A DNA stretch of 64,000 bases. Source: Streptococcus suis. GTDB taxonomy: Bacteria > Bacillota > Bacilli > Lactobacillales > Streptococcaceae. The stretch lies in the NCBI RefSeq assembly GCF_002960425.1, contig NZ_POIZ01000052.1, positions 124,001-188,000 on the forward strand. The letters run 5' to 3'. A program made the position numbers and the translations under genes. Below, piece after piece: positions 39,937 through 51,130 of this stretch (position 1 is its first letter; the number at the start of each line of letters is the position of its first letter). The notes beneath the pieces are model-generated. The model made no database searches. It saw only the letters and a list, made by a program, of their open reading frames with translations, and was not told the DNA's origin.

Positions 39937-39986
39937 GTAAAATCCGAACATTTTACTTGACAATTCAAAGCAATTTGTATTATACT
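39936..39986 (+). promoter_or_regulatory. Promoter with abutting palindrome before the 69-aa gene
   Basis: Perfect 8-bp inverted repeat AGTAAAAT-CCGAAC-ATTTTACT (39936-39957) ends on the first base of the -35 TTGACA (39957-39962). TATACT at 39981-39986 gives 18-base spacing (TATTAT at 39978 gives 15). The palindrome looks like an operator, or it could be the 3' stem of the SPFH transcript. Confidence 0.7.
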
Positions 39987-40019
39987 TAATTGCACGAATA
40001 AATTGGAAAGGGGTTCCTA

Positions 40020-40229
40020 ATGACTAGTTACGAAAAAGTTGCCGCTGTTGTCGGCTGGGTACGCGAAAAGAAAATCACTGGCTACCGTATCAGCAAGGAA
40101 ACAAATGCTCGTGAGATGTCAGTTATCGCTCTTGCACAAGGACGCGCTAAAATTGACAACATTTCATTTGCGACTGCCTTGGGGTTGATTGACTTTTACG
40201 ACAAAAACCACAAGAAATTTGAAAACTAA
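40020..40229 (+). CDS. Small conserved-looking protein, possible helix-turn-helix
   Basis: A 69-aa basic protein with alternating short helices (YEKVAAVVGWVREKKITGYRI in pieces, ISKETNAREMSVIALAQGR). The middle part is reminiscent of a Cro/XRE-type helix-turn-helix (GYRISKETNAREMSVIALAQGRAKID in pieces), but I recognise no named family. AAAGGGG precedes the ATG. It has a strong promoter and its own terminator, so it is a real monocistronic gene. A palindrome over the promoter raises the possibility of autoregulation. Confidence 0.75.
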   Translation: MTSYEKVAAVVGWVREKKITGYRISKETNAREMSVIALAQGRAKIDNISFATALGLIDFYDKNHKKFEN

Positions 40230-40258
40230 TCTAAATCATAGTATTTAGACGATTTGAT

Positions 40259-40286
40259 GAGAAGACGGCTGGTCTTCTCTTTTTTC
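40259..40286 (+). terminator. Terminator of the 69-aa gene
   Basis: GAGAAGAC / GTCTTCTC with loop GGCTG followed by seven T. Confidence 0.9.
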
Positions 40287-40290
40287 TTGC

Positions 40291-40322
40291 AAAAAAACTT
40301 ACCAGCCTAGAAGACTGGTAAG
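40291..40322 (-). terminator. Terminator of the glutamine-type ABC operon
   Basis: Minus strand: CTTACCAG / CTGGTAAG followed by seven T. It faces the preceding terminator. Confidence 0.9.
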
Positions 40323-40348
40323 TATGGAATGGAACATAGAATGAAAGA

Positions 40349-41092
40349 TTATCCAAGGAAACGTTGTAGGAATTCGCGGGTCCGCTCTTCTTGTGGATTT
40401 TCAAAGATTTGTTGTGGAGTGCCTTCTTCAGCGATGACGCCCTTGTCCATAAAGATGACGCGATCTGAAACATCGCGGGCAAATTCCATTTCATGCGTAA
40501 CGATGATCATAGTCAAGCCAGACTTGGCAAGATCTTGCATGGTTTTGAGCACCTCTCCGACCATTTCAGGGTCAAGGGCTGAAGTTGGCTCGTCAAAGAG
40601 AATGACTTCTGGATCAACAGACAAGGCGCGGGCAATGGCGACACGCTGTTTTTGGCCACCAGAGAGTTGGCTTGGTTTGGCCTGCCAGTATTGCTCGGTC
40701 ATGCCGACCTTGTTGAGGTTCTCTTTGGCAATCTTTTCGGCTTCTGCACGGTCGCGTTTCAAGACAGTCGTTTGTGCCACGACAGCATTTTCTAAGACGT
40801 TGAGGTTGTTAAAGAGGTTGAAGGATTGGAAAACCATACCCAATTTTTCACGATAGGTGGTCAAGTCATAGCCTTTGGCCAAAACATCTTGGCCATGGTA
40901 GAGGATTTGTCCTTCACTTGGTGTTTCCAAAAGGTTGATAGAGCGGAGGAAGGTTGATTTTCCAGAACCTGATGAACCGATAATGGAGATGACTTCCCCT
41001 TTTTCCACTGTCACAGAAATGTCCTTGAGGACCTGGTTTTGTCCATAGGATTTTTTTAGGTTTTTAATTTCAAGAATTACATTATTAGTCAT
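40349..41092 (-). CDS. glnQ: Amino-acid ABC transporter ATP-binding protein (GlnQ type)
   Basis: A 247-aa ATPase energising the adjacent permease. Walker A is GSSGSGKST (39-47), signature LSGGQKQR, Walker [13 protein letters not shown], and the H-loop is THEME. The start is ATG at 41092, overlapping the end of the upstream gene by eight bases; longer in-frame forms would lie inside that gene. The gene symbol is by family. It is also a candidate to serve the orphan importer at 8.8-10.4 kb. Confidence 0.93.
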   Translation of the reverse strand: MTNNVILEIKNLKKSYGQNQVLKDISVTVEKGEVISIIGSSGSGKSTFLRSINLLETPSEGQILYHGQDVLAKGYDLTTYREKLGMVFQSFNLFNNLNVLENAVVAQTTVLKRDRAEAEKIAKENLNKVGMTEQYWQAKPSQLSGGQKQRVAIARALSVDPEVILFDEPTSALDPEMVGEVLKTMQDLAKSGLTMIIVTHEMEFARDVSDRVIFMDKGVIAEEGTPQQIFENPQEERTREFLQRFLG

Positions 41093-42650
41093 GAGGCACC
41101 TCGATTTGCATTTGGTTGGCACCAGTTGTATAGGTGTCTGTGTCAAAGCGTTTTTCAACTGCGCGCAAGATGCGGGTCACAGTGAAGGTCAAGATAAAGT
41201 AAATGATGGCAATGACGGTAAAGGTTTGGAAGTACTGGTAGGTTTGTGTCGCTACAGTATTTCCTGAGAAGTATAATTCTACAACGGAGATAACGTTCAA
41301 TACAGATGTGTCCTTGATGTTGATGACAAACTCGTTACCAGTTGCTGGCAAGATATTGCGGATAACCTGCGGAAGAACAATCTTGCGCATGGTTTGGTTG
41401 TGGGTAAAGCCAAGAGCTGTTGCGGCTTCAAATTGTCCCTTATCAACGGCGAAGATACCACCGCGGACAATTTCACTCATGTAGGCACCGGTATTGATGG
41501 ATACGATGAAGATGGCAGCCAGAGTGCGGTCAAGGTTAAGACCGAAGGCTTGGGCAGTACCGTAGTAGATAACCATAGATTGTACAATCATCGGTGTACC
41601 ACGGAACACTTCGATATAGATATTGATCAACCAACCGAGAACTTTTTGACCGATAGCAAGAGCCTTGTTGGCTGCTTTTGGAGCGGTACGGAAGACACCA
41701 ATTAGAAGACCAATAAGGGTACCGATGACAGTTCCTAAGATAGAAATCAGCAAGGTCATTCCAGTGCCACGAAGTAATTGTTGCCAGTTGTTAACGATGA
41801 TATTCCACACTTGTGCAAAGAAGCTTGGTGTTTCCCCTTCGCTGGCTTCTTCAACAGGCTGGTTTTCAATCATCTTGTCCATGAGGGCAATTTGGTCAGC
41901 TTCAGTAAGAGTTGCCAAGACTTGATTGACTTGGGTGATACGGCTGTCGTCCTTGCGCATACCGACTGCAATGGTCACATCCTCAGCGTTGGTTTCAAAG
42001 CTATCAGTCAACTCCACCATTTTGAAGACCTTGTTGGCAGCTTCGGCTGTTCGACCTTCTGGACGCTCTGAAACGTAGGCATCAATAATACCAGATTCTA
42101 GTGCTTGGCGGATTTGAGAGAAGTCTCCCATAGCTGTTTGTTTGTCAGCACCTTGGATTTGGTCGATTAAGTCGTAGAGATAGACACCTTGCTGGGCAGT
42201 GATTTTTGCCCCAGCAAATTCAGCTAAGCTAGTCGCCTTAGCATACTGGCTGTCTGAACGAACGACCAAGGTTGGAATGGACGTATAGTAGCTGTCTGAG
42301 AAAGCTATTTCTTTCTTACGTTCTTCGGTCGGACTCATACCAGCGATAATCATGTCAATCTTACCAGAAGTCAGGGCTGGAACAAGACCTTCCCATTTTG
42401 TTTTAACTACCAAGAGTTCCTTGTCCAAGGATTCGGCAATTTTTTTAGCGATTTGGACATCGTAGCCATTGGCATACTGGTTGGTTCCTTCGATAGGAAC
42501 AGCTCCGTTACTGTTGTCCTCTTGAGTCCAGTTAAAAGGGGCATAAGCAGCCTCCATACCGACTCGGAGGTATTCATCTGCTTTTACGCCTGTTGCCATA
42601 GAAAAAATAGCAATCAGTGTCAGCAGAAAGATACTAAATTTATGTTTCAT
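41085..42650 (-). CDS. Fused amino-acid ABC binding protein and permease (GlnPH type)
   Basis: A 521-aa fusion typical of Lactobacillales. A signal peptide or first helix (1-24, ending near [10 protein letters not shown]) is followed by a family 3 binding domain (about 25-265, [14 protein letters not shown]) and a HisM-type permease (about 285-505, [21 protein letters not shown] in pieces). One polypeptide thus gives receptor and channel, likely for glutamine, glutamate or a related polar amino acid. AAGGAG precedes the start. It heads the minus-strand operon and is divergent from uppP. Confidence 0.93.
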   Translation of the reverse strand: MKHKFSIFLLTLIAIFSMATGVKADEYLRVGMEAAYAPFNWTQEDNSNGAVPIEGTNQYANGYDVQIAKKIAESLDKELLVVKTKWEGLVPALTSGKIDMIIAGMSPTEERKKEIAFSDSYYTSIPTLVVRSDSQYAKATSLAEFAGAKITAQQGVYLYDLIDQIQGADKQTAMGDFSQIRQALESGIIDAYVSERPEGRTAEAANKVFKMVELTDSFETNAEDVTIAVGMRKDDSRITQVNQVLATLTEADQIALMDKMIENQPVEEASEGETPSFFAQVWNIIVNNWQQLLRGTGMTLLISILGTVIGTLIGLLIGVFRTAPKAANKALAIGQKVLGWLINIYIEVFRGTPMIVQSMVIYYGTAQAFGLNLDRTLAAIFIVSINTGAYMSEIVRGGIFAVDKGQFEAATALGFTHNQTMRKIVLPQVIRNILPATGNEFVINIKDTSVLNVISVVELYFSGNTVATQTYQYFQTFTVIAIIYFILTFTVTRILRAVEKRFDTDTYTTGANQMQIEVPHD

Positions 42651-42664
42651 GATTTCTCCTTATT

Positions 42665-42683
42665 AAATGGTATTACACCATTT
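42665..42683. promoter_or_regulatory. Inverted repeat just upstream of the GlnPH-type gene
   Basis: AAATGG-tattaca-CCATTT, a near-symmetrical site 15 bases before the minus-strand start codon. It may be an operator or a leader hairpin. Upstream on the minus strand, TTGAAA and TAAAAT are possible promoter boxes. Confidence 0.45.
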
Positions 42684-42740
42684 TATTAAAAATTCTGACA
42701 AATTTCAATATCCTTGTACTATGAAAGGAACTTTTTTTTA

Positions 42741-42749
42741 TGATATAAT
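42741..42749 (+). promoter_or_regulatory. Extended -10 promoter of uppP
   Basis: TGATATAAT, an extended -10 element with no good -35 box, 29 bases before the uppP start. Confidence 0.7.
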
Positions 42750-42777
42750 AAAAAGACTTACAATAAAGGAGTGTAAT

Positions 42778-43614
42778 ATGTTACTCGAATTACTAAAAGC
42801 CATCTTTTTAGGGATTATCGAAGGTGTGACCGAGTGGTTGCCAGTGTCATCTACAGGGCATTTGATCTTGGTTCAAGAATTTATGAAACTCAACCAAAGT
42901 GCTAGCTTTGTAGAGATGTTCAATATTGTCATCCAGTTGGGAGCTATTCTTGCGGTTATGACCATCTACTTCAAAAAGTTAAATCCTTTCCAGCCTGGTA
43001 AGACCAAGCGTGAAATTCAGTTGACCTGGCAGTTGTGGGCCAAGGTTGTTCTTGCCTGCATTCCGTCTATTCTGATTGCGGTGCCATTGGACAGTTGGTT
43101 CGAAGCCCATTTTAACTTTATGGTGCCCATTGCCATTGCCTTGATTGTTTATGGTATTGCATTTATCTGGATTGAAAATCGTAATCGGGATGTAGAGCCA
43201 CAGGTGACAGATTTGGCGAAAATGTCCTATAAGACAGCTCTCTTAATCGGTTGCTTCCAGGTCTTGAGTATTGTGCCAGGAACTAGTCGTTCTGGTGCGA
43301 CTATTCTAGGTGCGATTATCCTGGGGACCAGTCGGACAGTTGCTGCAGATTTCACTTTCTTCCTTGGAATTCCGACCATGTTTGGTTACAGTGGTCTAAA
43401 GGCGGTCAAGTATTTCTTGGATGGAAACAGTTTAAACCTAGAGCAAGGTCTTATTCTCTTGGTTGCCAGTCTGACAGCCTATCTTGTTTCCTTGGTGGTG
43501 ATTCGCTTCTTGACGGACTTTGTTAAGAAAAATGATTTCACCGTATTTGGCTACTATCGCATTATCTTGGGTGCGATTCTGCTAGTCTATTCCTTTATCA
43601 CATTTTTATTTTAA
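42778..43614 (+). CDS. uppP: Undecaprenyl-diphosphatase UppP (BacA)
   Basis: A 278-aa integral membrane phosphatase recycling the lipid carrier of cell-wall synthesis; it confers tolerance to bacitracin. The two signature regions are clear: [14 protein letters not shown] near the N-terminus and [11 protein letters not shown] in the middle. Start at 42778 with AAAGGAG upstream; longer frames begin upstream of the promoter. Downstream are mecA and tagO, the latter also using the undecaprenyl carrier. Confidence 0.96.
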   Translation: MLLELLKAIFLGIIEGVTEWLPVSSTGHLILVQEFMKLNQSASFVEMFNIVIQLGAILAVMTIYFKKLNPFQPGKTKREIQLTWQLWAKVVLACIPSILIAVPLDSWFEAHFNFMVPIAIALIVYGIAFIWIENRNRDVEPQVTDLAKMSYKTALLIGCFQVLSIVPGTSRSGATILGAIILGTSRTVAADFTFFLGIPTMFGYSGLKAVKYFLDGNSLNLEQGLILLVASLTAYLVSLVVIRFLTDFVKKNDFTVFGYYRIILGAILLVYSFITFLF

Positions 43615-43615
43615 G

Positions 43616-43634
43616 AGCAGGGGGACCTGCTTTT
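43616..43634 (+). terminator. uppP terminator
   Basis: AGCAGG / CCTGCT followed by TTTTCTTTT, starting two bases after the stop. Confidence 0.65.
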
Positions 43635-43637
43635 CTT

Positions 43638-43666
43638 TTGTCTTTCAAGCAGTCATTTAGTATAAT
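43638..43666 (+). promoter_or_regulatory. Promoter of mecA-tagO
   Basis: TTGTCT at 43638-43643, 17 bases, TATAAT at 43661-43666. Confidence 0.8.
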
Positions 43667-43739
43667 GGAAAGAGATATGTATGAGAATTGAAAATGAATG
43701 GTAAATTTTTCGAAAGCTGTTCATCAATAAGAGGTAAGT

Positions 43740-44462
43740 ATGAAAGTAAAACAAATTAGTGATTCGACCTTGAAAATCACTATCAAAATGGATGACTTAG
43801 AAGAAAGAGGGATGGAATTGGCAGACTTCTTGATCCCTCAAGAAAAGACAGAAGAATTTTTCTATACAGTTTTAGATGAATTGGAGTTGCCTTTAACCTT
43901 CCGTGAAAGTGGTATGCTTAGTTTTCGTGTGACTCCTAAGCCGGATCGGGTGGATATTTTTGTGACCAAGTCTGATTTGGATCAGAATTTGAATTTTGAT
44001 GAGTTTGCAGATATTTCAGAACTTGGTGATGTTACAGGAATGAGCCCAGAGGACTTTTTCAAGAGCTTGGAGCAGACTGCTCGAGAGCGAAGCAGCAAGG
44101 ATATGGATGCTGTTCGTCATTTGGAAGAAGTTGAAAAAGCTGAAGAAGCTGAGGAGAGCGAGTCAGAAGGCTACATCTACTATATCCTTGATTTTCCTAA
44201 CATGGATGAACTGATGGCTTTTGTAGGAACAGTAGATTACCCTATCGAAGAGTCAGAGCTCTATAAGATGGACGGTCATTACTATATGACTGTCTTGATC
44301 AATATCGAGGAACGTTCTAAGCGTTACCCGGACTATCTTTTGGCGCGTATGTTGGAATTTGCCAATGATACTAAGTTGACTAGACCTGTCTTACAGGAAC
44401 ATGGGGTGACCCTCTTGCCAGTTGCAGCCCTAGAGGAACTTAGGAAGGTTTCCTTGCTATGA
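43740..44462 (+). CDS. mecA: Adaptor protein MecA
   Basis: A 240-aa adaptor that delivers substrates such as the competence factor ComX or ComW-type proteins to ClpC-ClpP. The N-terminal substrate-binding domain (MKVKQISDSTLKITI) is joined by an acidic linker (about 115-145, rich in Glu) to the C-terminal ClpC-binding domain (YIYYILDFPNMDELMAF). AGAGGTAAG precedes the start. It overlaps tagO by four bases. Confidence 0.94.
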   Translation: MKVKQISDSTLKITIKMDDLEERGMELADFLIPQEKTEEFFYTVLDELELPLTFRESGMLSFRVTPKPDRVDIFVTKSDLDQNLNFDEFADISELGDVTGMSPEDFFKSLEQTARERSSKDMDAVRHLEEVEKAEEAEESESEGYIYYILDFPNMDELMAFVGTVDYPIEESELYKMDGHYYMTVLINIEERSKRYPDYLLARMLEFANDTKLTRPVLQEHGVTLLPVAALEELRKVSLL

Positions 44463-45646
44463 TGCCTTTTGCTTTAAAATATATAATGGTCATCATTTCG
44501 ACCATGGTTGTAGCAGCGATAGCAACTCCTTTGGTGCGTTTTCTATCCTTCAAGGTTGGAGCAGTGGATAATCCAAACGCGCGTAGAATCAACAAGGTGC
44601 CCATGCCATCGGCTGGAGGCTTGGCTATCTTCATAGCTTTTGCCTTGGCTGCCCTGGTATTTTTGCCAGGAATTGTTACCCATGTTCATTATCATGGAAC
44701 CTACCTACACTATGTTCTTCCCTTGATTTTATCTTCGCTCATTATTGTTATTACTGGCTATATTGACGATGTGAAGGAGTTGGGACCGGCTCCAAAAATG
44801 TTTGGAATTGTTCTTGCTGCGACTTTGATATGGTTTTTTACAGAATTCCATTTCGATAGCTTTAAAATTCCATTCGGTGGTCCTTTGCTTATTTTCCCGA
44901 CCTGGTTGTCTTTCTTTTTAACGGTCTTGTGGATTGTTGCCATTACTAATGCGGTCAACTTGATTGATGGTCTGGATGGTTTGGTGTCAGGGGTGTCTAT
45001 CATTTCATTGACGACTATGGGAATTGTTTCCTACTTTTTCTTACATGATAGCAATATCTTTTTGACCCTGACTATTTTTATTCTGGTAGCGGCTATTATA
45101 GGCTTTCTACCTTATAATTATAATCCAGCTATTATTTATCTGGGAGATACCGGAGCTCTCTTTATTGGTTTCATGATTGGGGTGCTATCTCTGCAAGGTT
45201 TGAAAAACTCAACAGCTGTTGCGGTAGTTACTCCCATGATTATCTTGGGGGTTCCAATTACAGATACTGTTGTAGCCATCATCCGTCGAAAATTGTCTGG
45301 AAAAAAAATTTCAGAGGCGGATAAGATGCATTTACACCATCGTTTGCTATCTCTGGGCTTGACCCATCGTGGTACAGTTTTAGTTATCTATGCCATTTCC
45401 TTCCTATTTTCTTTGACTTCGCTCCTGCTTAATGTTTCCAGTCGTCTAGGTGGTGTTCTCTTGGTTCTAACCATGGGTCTGGGTGTAGAGGTCTTATGTG
45501 AGTTGATAGGTATTTTTGGTGAAAATCGCATGCCCCTGCTCAATCTCCTTCGTTTCATTGGAAATAGCAGTTATCGTCAGGAACGCATAGCGGATTGTAA
45601 GGAAAAGCGCTGTCTTCGTAAGCAGCAAGCCAAGAAAAGAAAATAA
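44459..45646 (+). CDS. tagO: Undecaprenyl-phosphate GlcNAc-1-phosphate transferase (TagO/RgpG)
   Basis: A 395-aa polytopic membrane enzyme that starts synthesis of wall teichoic acid or rhamnose polysaccharide by loading GlcNAc-1-P on undecaprenyl phosphate. Motifs: NARRINKVPMPSAGGLAI, the metal-binding GYIDDVKELG, NAVNLIDGLDGLVSG, and HLHHRLLSLG. In rhamnose-polysaccharide streptococci the gene is called rgpG. It begins with ATGATG overlapping the mecA stop. Confidence 0.94.
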   Translation: MMPFALKYIMVIISTMVVAAIATPLVRFLSFKVGAVDNPNARRINKVPMPSAGGLAIFIAFALAALVFLPGIVTHVHYHGTYLHYVLPLILSSLIIVITGYIDDVKELGPAPKMFGIVLAATLIWFFTEFHFDSFKIPFGGPLLIFPTWLSFFLTVLWIVAITNAVNLIDGLDGLVSGVSIISLTTMGIVSYFFLHDSNIFLTLTIFILVAAIIGFLPYNYNPAIIYLGDTGALFIGFMIGVLSLQGLKNSTAVAVVTPMIILGVPITDTVVAIIRRKLSGKKISEADKMHLHHRLLSLGLTHRGTVLVIYAISFLFSLTSLLLNVSSRLGGVLLVLTMGLGVEVLCELIGIFGENRMPLLNLLRFIGNSSYRQERIADCKEKRCLRKQQAKKRK

Positions 45647-45663
45647 GAATCTTTCTAAACAAG

Positions 45664-45696
45664 AAGAGAGCTCTTAGGCTCTTTTTTTGATATAAT
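45664..45696 (+). promoter_or_regulatory. tagO terminator merged with the suf promoter
   Basis: Stem AGAGC/GCTCT extended by A-T pairs, loop TCTTAG, then seven T (45682-45688). The last T and the next base form the TG of an extended -10, TGATATAAT (45688-45696). Terminator and promoter therefore share bases. Confidence 0.8.
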
Positions 45697-45725
45697 GAGA
45701 AAGATAATAAATAAAGGAGTATAAG

Positions 45726-46499
45726 ATGTCAGTATTAGAAATCAAAGACCTTCATGTTGAAATCGAAGGTAAAGAAATCCTCAAAGGTGTCAATTTGACC
45801 CTCAAAACAGGTGAAATTGCAGCCATCATGGGACCGAACGGAACAGGCAAGTCCACCCTTTCCGCAGCTATCATGGGCAATCCAAGTTATGAAGTGACCC
45901 AAGGTGAGATTCTGTTTGACGGTGTCAATATTTTAGAATTAGAAGTCGATGAACGTGCCCGCATGGGACTTTTCTTGGCCATGCAATATCCATCAGAAAT
46001 CCCGGGTATTACTAATGCAGAGTTCCTCCGTGCCGCTATGAATGCTGGCAAGGAAGATGAAGACAAGATTTCTGTTCGCGATTTCATCACCAAGTTGGAT
46101 GAAAAGATGGAACTCCTCAACATGAAAGAGGAAATGGCAGAGCGTTACCTCAACGAAGGCTTCTCAGGTGGTGAGAAAAAACGTAATGAAATTCTCCAGT
46201 TGCTCATGTTAGAGCCAACTTTCGCTCTTCTTGACGAGATTGACTCAGGTTTGGATATTGATGCCCTTAAAGTGGTTTCAAAAGGTATCAATGCCATGCG
46301 TGGTGAAGGCTTCGGTGCCATGATTATCACTCACTACCAACGCTTGCTCAACTACATCACTCCTGATGTTGTCCATGTCATGATGGAAGGTCGTGTTGTT
46401 CTTTCAGGCGGACCAGAATTGGCGCAACGCTTGGAAAAAGAAGGCTATGTCCAAGTTGCAGCTGAGCTTGGCATCGACTACAAAGAAGATGACATTTAA
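45726..46499 (+). CDS. sufC: Fe-S cluster assembly ATPase SufC
   Basis: A 257-aa ABC-type ATPase of the SufBCD scaffold. Walker A GPNGTGKST (36-44), signature FSGGEKKRNEI, Walker B FALLDEIDSGLD. It binds SufB and SufD and powers the shape change needed for cluster building. AAAGGAG precedes the start. First gene of sufCDSUB. Confidence 0.97.
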   Translation: MSVLEIKDLHVEIEGKEILKGVNLTLKTGEIAAIMGPNGTGKSTLSAAIMGNPSYEVTQGEILFDGVNILELEVDERARMGLFLAMQYPSEIPGITNAEFLRAAMNAGKEDEDKISVRDFITKLDEKMELLNMKEEMAERYLNEGFSGGEKKRNEILQLLMLEPTFALLDEIDSGLDIDALKVVSKGINAMRGEGFGAMIITHYQRLLNYITPDVVHVMMEGRVVLSGGPELAQRLEKEGYVQVAAELGIDYKEDDI

Positions 46500-46515
46500 G
46501 TCTTTGGAGGAAGCT

Positions 46516-47778
46516 ATGACCAAAGAAAAGATTCAAGAATTTTCAGCCTTGCAGGCAGAACCAACTTGGTTGACAGACCTGCGTCTTAAGGCTTTTGACA
46601 AAATAGCAGAGCTGGCCTTGCCGGTTATCGAGCGGGTCAAGTTTCACCGTTGGAATCTAGGTGATGGAAGCCTTGCTACAAATGATGAAATCGGAGCTGT
46701 TCCAGATTTTACAGCTATCGGTGACAATCCTATGTTGGTCCAGGTTGGCAGCCAAACGGTTCTAGAGCAGTTGCCAGTTGACCTGGTAGAAAAAGGTGTG
46801 GTTTTTACAGACTTTGCCTCAGCTATGGACATCATTCCAGATGTGCTTGAAAAGTACCTCGGATCTGCCGTAGCCTACGACGAACACAAGTTAGCAGCTT
46901 ACAACACAGCTTATTTTAACGCAAGTGCGGTCCTCTATGTGCCAGATAATGTTGAAATTGACCAGCCAGTTGAGGCCCTTTTCTACCAAGACAGCACTAG
47001 TCCAGTTGCCTTTAACAAACGCGTCCTCATCATCGCTGGAAAAAATGCCAAGCTTAATTACCTGGAGCGTTTTGAAAGTTTAGGCGACGGCACAGCAGCG
47101 ACTTCAGCCAATATTGTCGTTGAAGTAATCGCCCTTGCTGGTAGCCAAATCAAGTTTGCGGCTATTGACCGCCTTGGTAAGCATCTGGATACCTACCTCA
47201 ACCGTCGTGGCTATCTCGGAAACGATGCAACGATTGACTGGGCGATTGGTCTGCTCAACGAAGGAAATGTGGTTGCCGATTTGGACAGCGAATTAAAAGG
47301 AAACGGCAGTCATGCCAACCTCAAAGTTGTCGGCCTTTCATCTGGTCGTCAGGTACAAGGTGTGGATACGCGCGTGACCAACTACGGTCATAATTCGGTC
47401 GGTCACATCCTGCAACATGGGGTTATCTTAGAAAGCGGAACCTTGACTTTTAATGGTATCGGACATATTGTCCGTGGTGCTAAAGGTGCAGATGCCCAGC
47501 AAGAAAGCCGTGTCCTCATGCTGTCTGACAAGGCTCGCTCCGATGCCAACCCAATTCTCCTCATTGATGAGAACGAGGTCACAGCTGGACACGCAGCCTC
47601 AATCGGTCAGGTGGATCCAGAAGACATGTACTACCTCATGAGTCGTGGCCTGGACCGAGCAACTGCTGAACGCTTGGTTGTTCGCGGTTTCCTTGGCGCA
47701 GTCATTACCGAAATTCCTGTCAAGGAAGTTCGTGATCAACTGATTGCCGTGATTGAAGAAAAACTAACAAAGAGATAA
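46516..47778 (+). CDS. sufD: Fe-S cluster assembly protein SufD
   Basis: A 420-aa beta-helix scaffold subunit paired with SufB. The C-terminal half has the family core (ILQHGVILESGTLTFNGIGHI in pieces, DENEVTAGHAASIGQVDPEDMYYLMSRG in pieces). Start at 46516 with GGAGGAAG upstream; a longer reading frame would overlap sufC by over 100 bases. Followed by sufS after three bases. Confidence 0.96.
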   Translation: MTKEKIQEFSALQAEPTWLTDLRLKAFDKIAELALPVIERVKFHRWNLGDGSLATNDEIGAVPDFTAIGDNPMLVQVGSQTVLEQLPVDLVEKGVVFTDFASAMDIIPDVLEKYLGSAVAYDEHKLAAYNTAYFNASAVLYVPDNVEIDQPVEALFYQDSTSPVAFNKRVLIIAGKNAKLNYLERFESLGDGTAATSANIVVEVIALAGSQIKFAAIDRLGKHLDTYLNRRGYLGNDATIDWAIGLLNEGNVVADLDSELKGNGSHANLKVVGLSSGRQVQGVDTRVTNYGHNSVGHILQHGVILESGTLTFNGIGHIVRGAKGADAQQESRVLMLSDKARSDANPILLIDENEVTAGHAASIGQVDPEDMYYLMSRGLDRATAERLVVRGFLGAVITEIPVKEVRDQLIAVIEEKLTKR

Positions 47779-49432
<1,654 letters not shown>

Positions 49433-49466
49433 GCACCATCGAATAAACAAAAAACGAAAATCATAC

Positions 49467-49609
49467 AGAAAGGATTGTTCAGTTTCTGATTGGAAATGAA
49501 ATTGAACTCGCCCTAAAAGCTTTTGAAAAGAGATACATCTCCTCGTGTGTTTGCACACGAAGTCGATTTCCTATTTTTCATTTGCTTTCTTAAGGGGCTT
49601 AGTATCTTA
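49467..49609 (+). ncRNA. Composite structured leader element before sufB
   Basis: Order as in the dnaJ leader: AGAAAGGA (49467-49474); hairpin GTTCAGTTTC/GAAATTGAAC (49477-49507, one G-U pair); three-helix hairpin with GAAAA/TTTTC (49525-49579) and TCGTGTG/CACACGA (49543-49560) and the constant loops GATA, TCC, GTC and TCCTA; then CTTAA and CTTAGTATCTTA (49598-49609), four bases before the ATG. Spacing from CTTAA to CTTAG is nine in both leaders. Confidence 0.65.
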
Positions 49610-49613
49610 TATT

Positions 49614-51029
49614 ATGTCAGAAGAAAGAATTGAACCAACCCCGATTGACCTTGGGGAATACAAATTCGGTTTCCATGACGAGAACGTGGAACTGGTGGCT
49701 TCGACTGGTAAGGGTTTGAACGAAGAAGTCATTCGTGAAATGTCCCGTATCAAAGGCGAGCCCGAATGGATGTTGGAATTCCGTTTGAAATCCTACGAAA
49801 CCTTTAAGAAAATGCCGATGCAGACTTGGGGAGCCGACTTGTCTGAACTGGATTTTGATGATATTGTTTACTATCAAAAACCGTCGGATAAGCCAGCACG
49901 TAGCTGGGATGATGTACCAGACAAAATCAAGGAAACCTTTGAACGCATCGGTATCCCAGAAGCTGAGCGTGCTTACCTGGCAGGTGCTTCTGCCCAGTAC
50001 GAATCAGAAGTGGTCTACCACAACATGAAAGAAGAGTACGATAAGCACGGTATTATCTTTACAGATACCGACACGGCTCTCAAGGAACATCCAGAACTCT
50101 TCAAAAAATACTTTGGAAAACTCGTTCCGCCGTCAGACAATAAACTAGCTGCTCTCAACTCAGCGGTTTGGTCAGGCGGGACCTTCATCTACGTACCAAA
50201 AGGCGTTAAGTTGGATATTCCACTCCAAACCTATTTCCGTATTAACAACGAGGGAACAGGTCAGTTTGAACGCACCCTCATCATCGTGGATGAAGGAGCG
50301 AGTGTCCACTATGTAGAAGGCTGTACCGCTCCGACCTACTCAACGGCTAGCCTCCACGCAGCTATTGTGGAAATCATTGCCCACGAAGGTGCCTATATGC
50401 GTTATACGACTATTCAAAACTGGTCAGACAACGTTTATAACCTGGTAACCAAGCGTGCCCGTGCTGAGAAAAATGCCACTGTCGAGTGGATTGACGGAAA
50501 CCTTGGTGCTAAGACGACTATGAAATACCCGGCGGTTTACCTAGAAGGCGAAGGAGCTCGTGGAACTATGTTATCCATTGCCTTTGCCAACAAGGGTCAG
50601 GTACAGGATACCGGTGCTAAGATGATCCACAATGCACCACGGACTTCATCGTCTATCGTATCTAAATCCATTGCCCGTGGCGGTGGAGAAGTCAACTACC
50701 GTGGCCAAGTGACTTTTGCTAAAAACTCAGCCAAGTCAATCAGCCACATCGAGTGTGACACCATTATCATGGATGATATTTCCAAATCAGACACCATTCC
50801 ATTTAATGAAATCCACAACTCACAAGTGGCCCTCGAACACGAAGCCAAAGTATCAAAAATCTCAGAAGAACAGCTCTATTACCTCATGAGCCGTGGCCTA
50901 TCCGAATCCGAAGCCACAGAGATGATTGTCATGGGCTTTGTCGAACCATTCACCAAAGAACTCCCAATGGAATACGCAGTCGAACTCAACAGACTGATTG
51001 CCTATGAAATGGAGGGGTCGGTTGGTTAG
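49614..51029 (+). CDS. sufB: Fe-S cluster assembly protein SufB
   Basis: A 471-aa scaffold subunit on which the cluster is built, with the conserved core (HYVEGCTAP with the sulfur-accepting Cys, [17 protein letters not shown] in pieces, [23 protein letters not shown] in pieces). The start [16 protein letters not shown] fits the family. Only a distant AAGGGG lies 17 bases upstream, so the ribosome binding site is abnormal. Its last codons and stop lie inside a very long hairpin. In other Firmicutes sufB also ends the operon. Confidence 0.97.
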   Translation: MSEERIEPTPIDLGEYKFGFHDENVELVASTGKGLNEEVIREMSRIKGEPEWMLEFRLKSYETFKKMPMQTWGADLSELDFDDIVYYQKPSDKPARSWDDVPDKIKETFERIGIPEAERAYLAGASAQYESEVVYHNMKEEYDKHGIIFTDTDTALKEHPELFKKYFGKLVPPSDNKLAALNSAVWSGGTFIYVPKGVKLDIPLQTYFRINNEGTGQFERTLIIVDEGASVHYVEGCTAPTYSTASLHAAIVEIIAHEGAYMRYTTIQNWSDNVYNLVTKRARAEKNATVEWIDGNLGAKTTMKYPAVYLEGEGARGTMLSIAFANKGQVQDTGAKMIHNAPRTSSSIVSKSIARGGGEVNYRGQVTFAKNSAKSISHIECDTIIMDDISKSDTIPFNEIHNSQVALEHEAKVSKISEEQLYYLMSRGLSESEATEMIVMGFVEPFTKELPMEYAVELNRLIAYEMEGSVG

Positions 51030-51086
51030 ATTTTTGGCAATTTAGCAAACATGAGTTTGCTAAAAGCCCAAAAATCTCCAACCGAC
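51017..51086 (+). other. 70-nt hairpin spanning the sufB stop codon
   Basis: Three stacked helices: GTCGGTTGG/CCAACCGAC (51017-51025, 51078-51086), AGATTTTTGG/CCAAAAATCT (51028-51037, 51068-51077), TTAGCAAAC/GTTTGCTAA (51042-51050, 51055-51063), loop ATGA. About 28 base pairs in all. No T run follows, so it is not a standard terminator. CCAACCGACGTTGG (51078-51091) could instead fold on itself. Confidence 0.85.
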
Positions 51087-51130
51087 GTTGGAAATAGTGA
51101 GCGATGGAAATCGCTCTTCTTTGTAATTTT

